The notes under the pieces are model-generated. The model worked only from the letters and a program-made list of their open reading frames with translations. It did no database searches and was not told the DNA's origin. Source: Streptomyces atroolivaceus (GTDB lineage Bacteria; Actinomycetota; Actinomycetes; Streptomycetales; Streptomycetaceae). Taken from it: DNA of 64,000 nt. Shown here piece by piece: positions 26,644-35,959 of this stretch. The position numbers and the translations under genes were made by a program. Position 1 is the stretch's first letter. Every line of letters starts with the position of its first letter. The stretch covers positions 62,001 through 126,000 of the forward strand of contig NZ_JNXG01000015.1 of NCBI RefSeq assembly GCF_000717025.1. Direction: 5' to 3'.

Positions 26644-27444
26644 TTGAGCTCCGCCCCTCCCCCTTTCCAGCTCGTGCCCGGTGCCGTCGGATCGCCGGTG
26701 CTGCTGCACGTCCCGCACTCCGCCCGGACCGTCCCGGAGCACGTGCGTCACGGCATCGTGCTCGACGACGAGGCGCTGGAAGCCGAACTCGACCACATCA
26801 CGGACTCCCACACGGCCGATCTGGCCGCCCGGGCCTCCGAGGCGTGCGGGGTGACCCCCTGGCGCTTCGTCAACGGACTGTCACGGCTGGTCGTCGACCC
26901 CGAGCGGTTCCCCGACGACCGGGAGGAGATGCTGGCCGCGGGCATGGGCGCGGTCTACACACGTACCACCCACCGGGAGCGGCTCCGCCCGCCCGGTGCG
27001 GATGCGGAGCCGCTGCTCGACCGTTACTTCCACCCGTACGCCCGGGCGATGACCGCGGCAGTCGACGACCGGCTCACCGCCACGGGACGGGCCGTCGTCA
27101 TCGACGTCCACTCCTACCCGGCCACCGCACTCCCGTACGAACTGCACGGCGCCGGTCCGCGCCCGCCGGTGTGTCTGGGCACCGACGGCTTTCACACCCC
27201 GCCCGGTCTTCTGGCCCGGGCGGAGGCGGCGTTCTCCGGGTTCGGCGGCACGGGGCTGAACAGCCCCTTCCCCGGTACGTACGTTCCGCTGAAGCACTAC
27301 GGGACGGACCGCCGTGTCACAGCCCTGATGATCGAGATCCGGCGCGACCTCTACATGACCGAGCCGGGCGGCCCCGCCGGACCGGGGCTCGAAGCGCTGG
27401 CTTCGGCCCTGGCCACGCTGGTGGACGGACTCATGGACGCATGA
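26644..27444 (+). CDS. N-formylglutamate amidohydrolase family protein
   Basis: A 266-residue metal-dependent amidohydrolase-like protein: VLLHVPHSAR (His pair near residue 23), ITDSHTADL, and VVIDVHSYPATALPYE (metal/catalytic Asp-His) followed by LMIEIRRDLYM. In histidine or formyl-amino-acid breakdown the family yields glutamate plus formate, but no hut gene lies nearby and the substrate may differ. TTG 26644 is preferred since AAGGA precedes it; a GTG nine codons later is possible. It ends only six bases before the convergent VOC gene. Confidence 0.8.
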   Translation: MSSAPPPFQLVPGAVGSPVLLHVPHSARTVPEHVRHGIVLDDEALEAELDHITDSHTADLAARASEACGVTPWRFVNGLSRLVVDPERFPDDREEMLAAGMGAVYTRTTHRERLRPPGADAEPLLDRYFHPYARAMTAAVDDRLTATGRAVVIDVHSYPATALPYELHGAGPRPPVCLGTDGFHTPPGLLARAEAAFSGFGGTGLNSPFPGTYVPLKHYGTDRRVTALMIEIRRDLYMTEPGGPAGPGLEALASALATLVDGLMDA

Positions 27445-27450
27445 CGGCGG

Positions 27451-27885
27451 CTACCTGGGCCGGGCGTAGGGCCGGGTCATGATTTCCATGTTGTGACCGT
27501 CCGGGTCCTTGAAGTAGGCCCCGCGCCCGCCGAAGAGGCGGTTGATCCGCCCGGGCTCGGAGTGGTTCGGATCGGCGTAGTAGGTGACGTCCAGCATCTG
27601 GAGCCGGGCGATCATGGTGTCGAACTGCGCGTCGGGGACGAGGAAGGCGTAGTGCTGTGACTGCACCGGCTCGTCCCGGAGTTCGTAGTAGTCGAGGGTC
27701 ACGCCGTTGCCCAGATCGACGGGCAGGAAAGGCCCGAACGGGGAACCGACCTCGAGGCCCAGAACCGCGGCGATGAACTCGGCCGACAGGCTGCGGTCCC
27801 TGGCGTATACGGCGTGATGGTCCAACTGGACGACGTCGACACCCTGCTGGGCTGTGTGCGGGTCCTGCTGCTGAGTGTGGGACAT
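27451..27885 (-). CDS. VOC (glyoxalase/bleomycin-resistance fold) protein
   Basis: A 144-residue protein with two beta-alpha-beta-beta-beta modules: QLDHHAVYARDRSLSAEFIA in the first and QHYAFLVPDAQFD...GAYFKDPDGHNMEIMTRP in the second. His near residue 20 and His/Glu in the second module can bind a metal. Activity (dioxygenase, thiol transferase or resistance) cannot be chosen. The ATG at 27885 is chosen as the domain starts just after it. Confidence 0.82.
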   Translation of the reverse strand: MSHTQQQDPHTAQQGVDVVQLDHHAVYARDRSLSAEFIAAVLGLEVGSPFGPFLPVDLGNGVTLDYYELRDEPVQSQHYAFLVPDAQFDTMIARLQMLDVTYYADPNHSEPGRINRLFGGRGAYFKDPDGHNMEIMTRPYARPR

Positions 27886-28198
27886 GTACGTGTACGTCTC
27901 CGTGTCGTGGATTCCGCTGGGTGGGGCGCCTCGTACGGGCGCGGGCGGGAGTACACGACAGGGTGGCGGGGCTCGCGCCCGCCACGCGCTCATGCAGGCG
28001 CCGGGCGCCTCTCTCGTACTTGGCCCACGGCCGACCCGGCAGTCACGGGAGCGATCCTAACAAGCCTCGCGTCCGCCCCCCCGGCCCAGAGGCGTACGCG
28101 AGGCCGCGAGCGGCGCACGCACGACGGCATCGCTCACCGGTGCGGCTGTCCCGGCCGACTGGACCACCGGCGTGGTCCGTCGGCACTCGGGGGCGGTG
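27886..28198. other. Intergenic, 313 bases, no gene seen
   Basis: Holds the VOC promoter at its left side and the end of the ribose operon at its right (hairpin at 28161-28178). Otherwise nothing recognisable. Confidence 0.4.
28161..28178 (-). terminator. Hairpin after the rbs operon
   Basis: GGACCAC-CGGC-GTGGTCC, a perfect seven-base-pair stem with a four-base loop, 20 bases beyond the rbsD stop on the operon strand. Confidence 0.5.
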
Positions 28199-28588
28199 TC
28201 AGAAGAAGACCCCGCACCTCAGCAGCACGTTCGCGTAGGGCCGGGCCTCCCCGGTCCGCACCACGAGGCGGGCGGACGCCGTGCGCGCCTTCAGCTCTTC
28301 GTGCGGCACGTGCGTCAGGTCCGGGAGTCGGGCGGCCAGGAGGCGGGCGGCTTCCGGGTTGGCCTCCCGTATCTCCTCGGCCGCCGTCGCCCCCTCCACG
28401 ACCAGCTCGTCCAGCAGGCCGTCAAGGACCTCGGCGAACGACGGGACGCCCGCCCGGAAAGCGAGGTCGACCACGCGGGGTCCCGCCGGGATGGGCATGC
28501 CCACATCGCAGATCAGGACGCCGTCGCCGTGGCCGAGTCCGGCCACGGCACCCGCGAGGTGGCGGTTGAGGATTCCTGACTTCTTCAC
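28199..28588 (-). CDS. rbsD: D-ribose pyranase
   Basis: A 129-residue RbsD: MKKSGILNRHLAGAVAGLGH with the catalytic His at residue 19-20 region, DVGMPIPAG, VVDLAF and the closing Y(A)N(V)LLRCGVFF. It interconverts beta-pyranose and beta-furanose ribose in the cytoplasm so that ribokinase gets the furanose. The start overlaps the rbsK stop by four bases (ATGA). It is the last gene of the ribose operon. Confidence 0.93.
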   Translation of the reverse strand: MKKSGILNRHLAGAVAGLGHGDGVLICDVGMPIPAGPRVVDLAFRAGVPSFAEVLDGLLDELVVEGATAAEEIREANPEAARLLAARLPDLTHVPHEELKARTASARLVVRTGEARPYANVLLRCGVFF

Positions 28589-29514
28589 AGTGCCGAGACC
28601 TCTTCCGCGGTCGGGAAGGACGCCTGTGCGCCCTGCTTGGTGACGGCTGCCGCACCCACCCGCACGGCGAACGCGGCTGCCTCGGTGAGTTCCTCGCCCA
28701 GGCCGAGCCGCCAGGCCAGCGCGGCGGTGAACGCGTCGCCCGCGCCCGTGGTGTCGACCGCGTCGACCTGAGGGCTCGGCACCCGTACGGGGTCGCCGGC
28801 GCGGGTGTCGGCGACCAGTGCCCCTTCCGCGCCCAGAGTGATCACCACCGAACGCGGGCCCAGGGCGGTGAGCCCCCGCGCCCAGGACTCCGGGGTGCCG
28901 CCCGCGCTCCCCCCGAGGATGTAGCGCGCCTCGTGCTCGTTGACCACCAGCGGGTCGCAGGCGGCCAGCACCTCGGCGGGGAGCGGCGCGGGCGGTGAGG
29001 GGTTGAGGACCAGACGCGCGCCCGGGCCGAGGGCGCGGGCCGTCTCCGCGACGGTGTCCAGCGGGATCTCCAGCTGCACGGAGACGACCCTGGCCGACGC
29101 GAACAGGGGGGCCGCCGCCCGGATGTCCTCGGGGGTGAGCCGGGCGTTGGCGCCCGGGGAGACGACGATGCTGTTGTCACCCGAGGGGTCGACGGTGATG
29201 AGGGCGACACCGGTGGGCGCCCCGCCGGCGAGGACTCCGCCGGTGTCGACGCCCGCCTCCTGCTGCGAGGCGCGCAGCAGCCGCCCGTGGGCGTCGTCAC
29301 CGACCCGGGCCAGCAGCGCCGTCCGGGCGCCGAGGCGGGCGGCGGCGACCGCCTGGTTGGCGCCCTTCCCGCCGGGGTGGACGACGAGGTCGGAGCCGAG
29401 CACCGTCTCCCCCGGTCCGGGGCGCCGGTCCACGCCGACGACCAGGTCGGCGTTGGCGGAGCCGACGACCAGGAGGTCGTACCGGGAGGCCGCGGAGTCC
29501 TCGTTCTCGTACAT
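28585..29514 (-). CDS. rbsK: Ribokinase
   Basis: A 309-residue PfkB-family kinase: LLVVGSANADLVVGVDRRP, the GGKGANQAVAAARLGA signature (~44-59), and the DTTGAGDAFTAALA signature with the catalytic Asp near residue 254. It makes ribose 5-phosphate from ribose and ATP. The ATG at 29514 has GGAAGG nearby; an in-frame upstream ATG gives a non-family extension. It is 33 bases after the fused transporter gene and overlaps rbsD. Confidence 0.93.
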   Translation of the reverse strand: MYENEDSAASRYDLLVVGSANADLVVGVDRRPGPGETVLGSDLVVHPGGKGANQAVAAARLGARTALLARVGDDAHGRLLRASQQEAGVDTGGVLAGGAPTGVALITVDPSGDNSIVVSPGANARLTPEDIRAAAPLFASARVVSVQLEIPLDTVAETARALGPGARLVLNPSPPAPLPAEVLAACDPLVVNEHEARYILGGSAGGTPESWARGLTALGPRSVVITLGAEGALVADTRAGDPVRVPSPQVDAVDTTGAGDAFTAALAWRLGLGEELTEAAAFAVRVGAAAVTKQGAQASFPTAEEVSAL

Positions 29515-29547
29515 CTGGGCAGTACCTTCCGTGATCAGGAGGAGCAA

Positions 29548-31512
29548 TCAGGAGAAGTCGGCGACGTTCTGCCGGGTGACGACCTTGACCGGCACCTTCA
29601 CCAGGCTGTCGACCTTCTCGCCGTCGGCCGCCCGGACCGCGTTCTGTACGGCGATCCTGCCCAGTTCCGCGGGCTGCTGGGCCACGGACGCGTACAGGGT
29701 GCCCGCCTCGACCGCCGTCAGGCCGTCGGGGGTGCCGTCGAAGCCGACGACGGAGACGGACTTCCCTGCCTTGCTGCCCAGCGCCTTCACGGCGCCGAGG
29801 GCCATCTCGTCGTTCTCGGCGAAGACACCTGTGATGCCGGGGTGGGACTGGAGCAGGTTGGTCATGACGTCCAGGCCCTTGGTCCGGTCGAAGTCGGCCG
29901 GCTGGGTGGCCACGATCTTGATGCCGGGGTACGCCTTGATGCCTTCGGCGAAGCCCGCACCTCGTTCACGGCTGGCGGAGGTGCCGGCGGTGCCCTGCAG
30001 GACGATGATGCTGCCCTTGCCGCCGAGCCGGTCGGCGAGTGTCTTCGCGGCGAGCTCTCCGCCGGCCACGTTGTCGGACGCGACGAGCGTCGCGGTCTCG
30101 GCCTTGTTGACACCGCGGTCGGCGGCGACCACCGGGATGTCCGCCTTGTTCGCGCCGCGGACGCCGGGGCCGACCGCGTCGGAGTCCACCGGGTTGACGA
30201 TGACGGAGTCCACCCCGGAACTGGTGAAGTTCTCCAGTTGGTTGGCCTGCTGCGAGGCGTCGTTCTGGGCGTCGGTGACGGTGAGGTCGATCCCGGCCTT
30301 CTCCGCCTCCTCCTGCGCGCCTTCCTTCATCTGGACGAAGAACGGGTTGTTCAGGGTGGAGAGCGACATGCCGACCTTGGTGGTGGTGCCGGAGGATCCG
30401 GACTTGAAGAAGGTCACGGCGGCGATGACGGCGGCCAGGCAGACCACCGCGATGCCGACCTGCATCGCACCCTTGCGGCCCTTTCCGGGGCCTCCGGGCG
30501 CGGCGGAGGCACCGCCTGCGGACGCGGCACCGCTTCCGGCCTTGCGGCGCAGCGTGTCCAGCAGCACCGCGAGGGCGATGACGACGCCGATGACGACCTG
30601 CTGCCAGAAGGCGGACACGGACAGGAGGTTGAGGCCGTTGCGCAGCACGGCGAGGATGAGAGCGCCGATCAGGGTGCCGGATGCCTTGCCGACACCGCCC
30701 GCGAGGCTGGCGCCGCCGATGACGACCGCGGCGATCGCGTCGAGTTCGTATCCCTGTGCCGCCTGCGGCTGCGCGGAGACCAGCCGGGAGGCGAGGACGA
30801 TGCCCGCGACCGCGGCGAAGAGGCCGGAGAGGGCGTAGATGACGAGCTTCTGCCTCTTGACGCGCAGTCCGGAGAGCCGGGCGGCCTCCTCGTTGCCTCC
30901 GATGGCGTACATGGAGCGGCCGATGTAGGTGCGGCCGAGCACGAGTGCCGCTATCAGGCCCATCGCGATCATCACGAGGACCGGGACGGGCAGCCAGCCG
31001 CCGAGCGTGTCACCGAGCACGGAGACGGAGTCGGGGAAGGGGATCGGCCTGCCCTGCGAGATGACGAGGGAGAGGCCGCGGGCCACCGACAGCATGGCGA
31101 GCGTCGCGATGAACGAGGGCAGCTTGCCGTACGCGACGAGCGCGCCGCTGACGAAGCCGCAGGCGATACCGGTGGCGACGGCGAGAATGACCGCGAGCCA
31201 GACCGGGACGCCTTCGGAGGTCGCCGTCCAGGCCAGCACGGTCGCGGAGAGCGCCGCGACCGACCCCACGGAGAGGTCGATGCCCGCCGAGACGATGACG
31301 AAGGTGACGCCGAACGCGAGGATCGCGGTCACCGCGGCCTGGACACCGACGTTCAGCAGGTTCTGGGTGGTGAGGAAGTCGCCGGAGAGCAGCGACATCG
31401 CCACCAGGAGGACGACCAGCGCACTGAGGGCGCCGTTGTCGAGCAGGAGGCGGCGGAGGGTGTGTCCGGCGCCGCCCGCGCCCGCCTTGCTCGGATGCGT
31501 GTCAGTGGCCAC
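29548..31512 (-). CDS. Ribose ABC transporter, fused permease and substrate-binding protein
   Basis: A 654-residue RbsC-RbsB fusion. Residues 20-325 are the permease with about nine membrane helices and the BPD_transp_2 features SAGIDLSVGSVAALSA, IGGNEEAARLSG and YELDAIAAVVIGGASLAGG. A Gly/Ala/Ser-rich linker (~328-350) leads to one more helix (QVGIAVVCLAAVIAAVTFF) and then a periplasmic-binding domain (KVGMSLSTLNNPFFVQMKEG ... VFAENDEMALGAVKALGS ... DGTPDGLTAVEAG). The binding protein is thus tethered to its own permease instead of being a free lipoprotein. It overlaps the rbsA stop by 11 bases. Confidence 0.92.
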   Translation of the reverse strand: MATDTHPSKAGAGGAGHTLRRLLLDNGALSALVVLLVAMSLLSGDFLTTQNLLNVGVQAAVTAILAFGVTFVIVSAGIDLSVGSVAALSATVLAWTATSEGVPVWLAVILAVATGIACGFVSGALVAYGKLPSFIATLAMLSVARGLSLVISQGRPIPFPDSVSVLGDTLGGWLPVPVLVMIAMGLIAALVLGRTYIGRSMYAIGGNEEAARLSGLRVKRQKLVIYALSGLFAAVAGIVLASRLVSAQPQAAQGYELDAIAAVVIGGASLAGGVGKASGTLIGALILAVLRNGLNLLSVSAFWQQVVIGVVIALAVLLDTLRRKAGSGAASAGGASAAPGGPGKGRKGAMQVGIAVVCLAAVIAAVTFFKSGSSGTTTKVGMSLSTLNNPFFVQMKEGAQEEAEKAGIDLTVTDAQNDASQQANQLENFTSSGVDSVIVNPVDSDAVGPGVRGANKADIPVVAADRGVNKAETATLVASDNVAGGELAAKTLADRLGGKGSIIVLQGTAGTSASRERGAGFAEGIKAYPGIKIVATQPADFDRTKGLDVMTNLLQSHPGITGVFAENDEMALGAVKALGSKAGKSVSVVGFDGTPDGLTAVEAGTLYASVAQQPAELGRIAVQNAVRAADGEKVDSLVKVPVKVVTRQNVADFS

Positions 31513-33040
31513 GGGGGCTCTCCTCTGCGTTCTCTGCGTTCTCTGTCACGGGGGTGGCGCTGACGGCGAGTGCCATCACGGCGTCCTGGGTGGCTTCGTG
31601 GGCGGGGAGTTCTCCGGCGATGCGGCCCTGGGCCATGACGAGGACCCGGTCGCTCATGCCGAGGACCTCCGGCAGATCACTGGAGATCATCAGGACGGCG
31701 TGTCCGGAGGCGGTCAGTTCGTTGATGAGCTGGTAGATCTCGACCTTGGCTCCGACGTCGATCCCGCGCGTCGGTTCGTCGAGGATCAGCACCCGGGTGT
31801 CGGCCAGGAGCCACTTGCCGATGACGACCTTCTGCTGGTTGCCGCCGGACAGCGTGCGGACGTGCTGGCCGAGGCCCGCCATCCGTACGCCGAGCTGTTC
31901 GGCGATGCGGGCGGCGGCGGTGCGCTGCCCCTTGACGTCGACGAGTCCGGCGCGGGTCGCCGAACGCAGGGTCACCAGGCCGAGGTTCTCCTGCACCGAG
32001 GCGTCGAGCACGAGGCCCTGGCCCTTGCGGTCCTCGGGGACCAGACCGATGCCCGCGCCCATGGCGGCGGTCACGTCGTGCTTGCCCAGCCGTTCGCCGA
32101 GTACGTCGACGGTGCCGGCGTCGTAGGGGTCGGCACCGAAGACGGCGCGGGCCACTTCCGTGCGGCCCGCTCCGACGAGCCCGGCCAGGCCGACGACCTC
32201 ACCGGCCTTCACGTCGAAGCTGATGTCGTGGAACACCCCGTTGCGGGTGAGGCCGCGGACGGAGAGCAACGGCGCTCCCGTCTCCGGGCGTTCGCGCGGG
32301 TACTGCTGCTCGATGCTGCGTCCCACCATGAGCTGGACGAGTTCCGCCTCCGGGGTCGAGGCCGGTACCTGGTCGATGCTGCGGCCGTCACGCAGGACGG
32401 TGACACGGTCGCCGAGTGCCGCGATCTCGTCGAGGTGGTGGGTGATGAAGACGATGCCGACGCCGTCGGCGCGCAGCTGCCGCACGATGGCGAACAGCTT
32501 GTCGACCTCCTCGGACGTGAGGACGGCGGTCGGTTCGTCCATGATCAGGACGCGTGCGTCGAGGCTGAGCGCCTTCGCGATCTCGACCATCTGCAGTCGG
32601 GCGATGCCCAGTTCACGGACCCTGACCCTGGGTGAGACGTGCAGGCCGACACGGCGCAGGAGCACCTCCGCGTCAGCCTCCATGCGCCGCCGGTCGATCA
32701 TGCCGAAGCGGCGCGGCTGGCGCCCGAGGAAGATGTTCTCGGCGACCGTCAGATCGGGTACCAGGTTGAACTCCTGGTAGATGGTGGCGATCCCGAGCTT
32801 CTCGGCGTCCTGCGCGCCGTGGATGCGCACCTCCTGGCCGCCGGCGAAGATCCGGCCGCGGTCCGGGCGGTAGGCGCCGGAGAGCATCTTGATGAGGGTG
32901 CTCTTGCCCGCGCCGTTCTCACCGAGCAGGACGTGAACCTCGCCGCTGCGGAGGTCGAAGTCGACGCTGTCCAGGGCGACGACACCGGGGAAGGTCTTGC
33001 GTACGCCTTCGATGCGCAGCAACTCGACTGATTCGCTCAC
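31502..33040 (-). CDS. rbsA: Ribose ABC transporter ATP-binding protein
   Basis: A 512-residue double-ABC protein. The first cassette has GENGAGKST (Walker A), the signature region GIARLQMVEIAKALS and LIMDEPTAVLT (Walker B). The second has a degenerate Walker A (GLVGAGRTEVARA), signature LSGGNQQKVVIGKWL and LILDEPTRGIDVG. This is the RbsA/MglA layout for monosaccharide uptake. The GTG at 33040 overlaps the rbsR stop by four bases, so the regulator and ATPase are coupled. Confidence 0.93.
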   Translation of the reverse strand: MSESVELLRIEGVRKTFPGVVALDSVDFDLRSGEVHVLLGENGAGKSTLIKMLSGAYRPDRGRIFAGGQEVRIHGAQDAEKLGIATIYQEFNLVPDLTVAENIFLGRQPRRFGMIDRRRMEADAEVLLRRVGLHVSPRVRVRELGIARLQMVEIAKALSLDARVLIMDEPTAVLTSEEVDKLFAIVRQLRADGVGIVFITHHLDEIAALGDRVTVLRDGRSIDQVPASTPEAELVQLMVGRSIEQQYPRERPETGAPLLSVRGLTRNGVFHDISFDVKAGEVVGLAGLVGAGRTEVARAVFGADPYDAGTVDVLGERLGKHDVTAAMGAGIGLVPEDRKGQGLVLDASVQENLGLVTLRSATRAGLVDVKGQRTAAARIAEQLGVRMAGLGQHVRTLSGGNQQKVVIGKWLLADTRVLILDEPTRGIDVGAKVEIYQLINELTASGHAVLMISSDLPEVLGMSDRVLVMAQGRIAGELPAHEATQDAVMALAVSATPVTENAENAEESPRGH

Positions 33041-34053
33041 TCGTTGCTCCCGGGGGTGGAGGTGCGCTCGCCGCATGAGCTGCGTACGACGAGGCCGGCG
33101 GGCAGGGTGACGGACTGCGGGGGGCGGCCCTCGACGATGTCGACCAGGGCACGCACGGCGGCGCGGCCGAGTTCGCCCGTCGGCTGGGAGATCGCCGTGA
33201 TCGGCGGACCGGTGTGGACGAACCAGGGGATGTCGTCGAAGGCCGCGATACCGATGTCCTCGGGGACCCGCAGTCCGCGCGCACGGATGGCGTCCAGGGC
33301 GCCGAGTGCCATGAGGTTGTCGGCGGCGAACACGATCTCGGGCGGATCCGGGAGCGACAGGAAGTGCTCGGTGGCGCGCCGGCCGCTGTCCGCCTGGAAG
33401 TCGCCCTGTCCGATGTAGGCGTCGGGCAAGGCGAGTCCGTGTGCCCTCATCGCCTCCCGGAAGGCCTCGACACGTTCGTTGCCCGTGGTGGTGGCCGCCG
33501 GGCCGGCGATGATGGCGAGCCTGCGGTGTCCCAGCGCGTACAGATGGGCGACCAGCTCCTGGATGGCGCGGTGGCCGTCCGCCCGTACGACGGGGATGTC
33601 CACTCCGGGGATCCAGCGGTCGACGAAGACCATGGGCGTGCCGGCACGTGCGACGTCCAGCAGCAAGGGTGACTCGCCGTCGGCGGGTGAGACCAGGAGT
33701 CCGTCGATCCTGCGGTCCAGGAGCGTGCGGACGTGGTGGTCCTGCTGCTCCGGCCGCTCGTCGGCGTTGCCGATGATCACGCTGTAGCCGAGCGCGCGGG
33801 CCTCCTCCTCGACGGAACGGGCCAGTGCGGTGAAGTACGGGTTGAGTACGTCACTGATGACGAGCCCGAGCGTGCGGGTCTGGTCGGTGCGCAGCGAGCG
33901 GGCCACGGCGTTGGGCCGGTAGCCGAGGGCTTCGACGGCGGCGTGGACGCGCCTGCGTGCGTCCGGGCTGACGGAGGGATGGCTGTTGAGGACGCGGGAG
34001 ACCGTGGCGACAGACACTCCTGCCTGGGCCGCGACATCCTTGATGCTCGCCAT
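33037..34053 (-). CDS. rbsR: LacI-family repressor of the ribose operon
   Basis: A 338-residue LacI/GalR regulator. The N-terminal helix-turn-helix ASIKDVAAQAGVSVATVSRV and hinge helix (PNAVARSLR) are followed by a periplasmic-binding-like effector domain (TLGLVISDVLNPYFTALA ... FVDRWIPG ... GIAAFDDIPW). It is first in the operon, right upstream of rbsA, so it most likely responds to ribose and represses its own operon through the two operators at 34109-34144. GGAGGTGG precedes the ATG at 34053. Confidence 0.9.
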   Translation of the reverse strand: MASIKDVAAQAGVSVATVSRVLNSHPSVSPDARRRVHAAVEALGYRPNAVARSLRTDQTRTLGLVISDVLNPYFTALARSVEEEARALGYSVIIGNADERPEQQDHHVRTLLDRRIDGLLVSPADGESPLLLDVARAGTPMVFVDRWIPGVDIPVVRADGHRAIQELVAHLYALGHRRLAIIAGPAATTTGNERVEAFREAMRAHGLALPDAYIGQGDFQADSGRRATEHFLSLPDPPEIVFAADNLMALGALDAIRARGLRVPEDIGIAAFDDIPWFVHTGPPITAISQPTGELGRAAVRALVDIVEGRPPQSVTLPAGLVVRSSCGERTSTPGSNE

Positions 34054-34778
34054 TTCCGGACCACCTCCTTGTGGTTTCCGTGCGCCTCGAAACCAGCGGA
34101 ACAAGCCGTGGAATCGATTACACGAGAGATTGGAATCGATTACACGGCCGAAAACAAGCCCCCTCCCCCGGTCCGAGACCCGATCGTGACACGGACACCC
34201 TCGCGGCCGCGCCAGGAGCCGGAGCGCCCGCCCGGAACCGGGACGACGGGACTCGGGGGGCGGCCGCTCCTCCCGGGCACCCACCCATTTCCACTGTGGC
34301 CGAAAAGACAGCCCGGGGAACCGTTAATGGTGTCCGGAAATAGCCGTCCGGCTATTAGCCTTCGACGACCGGCGACCCTGGATGCACCCGAGCGGCTCAC
34401 ACCGCGAAGATGCGCCCCATAACGAAAACGTCCACCCCTTGGACCACTCCTCCATGACCGGCTGCATACACCTGTGCATTTCAGCCACGTCTATTCGGAC
34501 AGGCCTACGGGAGAGCAGAGGTGCGACTGTGCACGCAGGCTCGCACCTCGTGTGACCTGGCCATTCTTGCGCCACTCGGACAGCCCTCCGGTGCGCCCGC
34601 CGACACGGGGCGGAAGGCGGGGCAGTGGATGCCTTTCCCGGTGAGAGTTTTTTTGCACAGATGATTTCACTCTTCCGCTCCTCGACTTTCACACTCTTCA
34701 CACGAGGTTAACCTGGCAGGAATTTCCCCCTGTTAACGTCCTTTCCACGAGCAGGCGAAGTGCGGCAGGGGGTGCGAA
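34054..34778. other. Divergent promoter region, 725 bases
   Basis: Holds the rbs promoter and operators (34109-34144) at the left and the promoter of the 34779 gene at the right. A relatively AT-rich patch at 34640-34740 contains two GTTAAC hexamers (34707-34712 and 34732-34737), 25 bases apart, the first inside the palindrome AGGTTAACCT; they may be an operator. No gene is seen. Confidence 0.45.
34109..34144 (-). promoter_or_regulatory. Two LacI-type operators of the rbs operon
   Basis: TGGAATCGATTACA occurs at 34109-34122 and again at 34131-34144, 22 bases (about two helical turns) apart. Each is palindromic around a central CG with one mismatched pair, as expected for LacI-family sites. 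They lie 56-91 bases before the rbsR start. Confidence 0.75.
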
Positions 34779-35219
34779 GTGCGAGGTGTCACGGCCCGGA
34801 TCGTGTTCTCGATCCTGACCGCGATCCTGTTGGCCGTGCAATTTCCGGTCTCCGCCGAGCCCTTCGCATCCGCCCCCGGTACCCAGGCGCTCTCCCCCGG
34901 CACCCAGGCGCTCTCCGCCGACTCTCCGACGACCTACGCGGCCGATCTCAGGGGCCAGGGAGCGACACAGGCCGGGCAGCTCTACAGCCCGTGCGGTCCC
35001 CCGGCACAGGAGGGGGACCCGAACGGCCTGCTGCGCACCCGCGACCGGCACCGCGCGGCGGCCCAGTCCACCCCCGAGCCCCCCTCGCGGTGCCTGATGA
35101 CGGGGGACACCCCCTGCCCGGCCCCTGCCGCAGCCCTCGTCGCGCCGGCCGGCCCGCACCGCACGTCGAGACCATCGGCCTCGCACTCCCCTGCCGTACT
35201 CCAGGTGTTCCGCTGCTGA
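34779..35219 (+). CDS. Small secreted or membrane-anchored protein, unknown
   Basis: A 146-residue protein with GTG start. Residues 5-27 (ARIVFSILTAILLAVQFPVSA) form a signal peptide or signal anchor. The next part has two copies of GTQALS(P/A), encoded by a short DNA tandem repeat near 34873-34920. The rest is Pro/Ala/Arg-rich and disordered, with a few Cys. It stands before the carbonic anhydrase gene on the same strand with a 141-base gap. Function not recognised; the coding status of the tail is moderately sure. Confidence 0.55.
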   Translation: MRGVTARIVFSILTAILLAVQFPVSAEPFASAPGTQALSPGTQALSADSPTTYAADLRGQGATQAGQLYSPCGPPAQEGDPNGLLRTRDRHRAAAQSTPEPPSRCLMTGDTPCPAPAAALVAPAGPHRTSRPSASHSPAVLQVFRC

Positions 35220-35360
35220 GCCGGTCCGCTGCACGTGGACCCCGCCGCACGCTCCGCACCGCCATGAACCGCGACGTGCGGTCGCGCAGCCGTGCCCGCC
35301 CACACCCCTGTTCTCGTACGTACACGCGCCCTCAGCTGCGCGCCAGGAGGAACAACTGTC

Positions 35361-35951
35361 ATGCAACCCCTCATCGATCACGCCCGATCCTTCCGCCAGC
35401 GGTCCACGGAGCGTCCTGAGGAGTTCGCCCGTCTGGCCCAAGGCCAGTCCCCGCAGGTCCTGTTCATCACCTGCTCCGACTCCCGGGTCGTACCGGCCCT
35501 CATCACCGGGGCCCGTCCCGGTCAGCTCTTCGAACTGCGGACCGCAGGCAACATCGTCCCCCCGTACGCCTCACCGCAGCCCACGAGCGAGGCGGCCACC
35601 GTCGAGTACGCGGTGGACGTGCTCGGGGTCACGGACATCGTCGTCTGCGGCCACTCGCACTGCGGTGCCGTCGGCGCTCTGGTGCGCGGCGACGACCTGA
35701 CCGCGGTGCCCGCGGTGCGCGACTGGCTCGCGCACTCGACTCCCCGCCCCGAAGGAGCGGTGGAGGACCCGTCCGTGGCCGAAGGCGTGAAGAACCACGT
35801 GCTGACCCAGTTGCTGAGGCTGCGCTCCTATCCGTGCGTGGAGAGGGGCCTGGACGAGGGGCACCTGCGCCTGCACGGCTGGTTCTACGAGGTACACACG
35901 GGAGCCGTGCTGGCGCACGACTCGTCCTCCGACACCTTCCAGACGCTGTGA
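35361..35951 (+). CDS. Beta-class carbonic anhydrase
   Basis: A 196-residue beta-carbonic anhydrase with ITCSDSRVVP (zinc Cys-38, dyad Asp-40/Arg-42) and CGHSHCGA (zinc His-98, Cys-101), plus FELRTAGNIVP. It interconverts CO2 and bicarbonate in the cytoplasm. AGGAGG lies ten bases before the ATG at 35361. The stop overlaps a GTG of the SulP gene, which points to joint bicarbonate supply. Confidence 0.93.
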   Translation: MQPLIDHARSFRQRSTERPEEFARLAQGQSPQVLFITCSDSRVVPALITGARPGQLFELRTAGNIVPPYASPQPTSEAATVEYAVDVLGVTDIVVCGHSHCGAVGALVRGDDLTAVPAVRDWLAHSTPRPEGAVEDPSVAEGVKNHVLTQLLRLRSYPCVERGLDEGHLRLHGWFYEVHTGAVLAHDSSSDTFQTL

Positions 35952-35959
35952 GGGCCGGT

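Noticed and set aside
29287..31563. 758-residue open frame on the plus strand, Asp/Glu/Gly-rich
   Set aside because: Antisense shadow of the fused ribose permease/binding protein; its composition is that of a high-GC reverse frame.
34707..34737. Paired GTTAAC hexamers as an integrase attachment site
   Set aside because: No integrase gene and no second copy near the tRNA-Leu; better kept as a possible operator.
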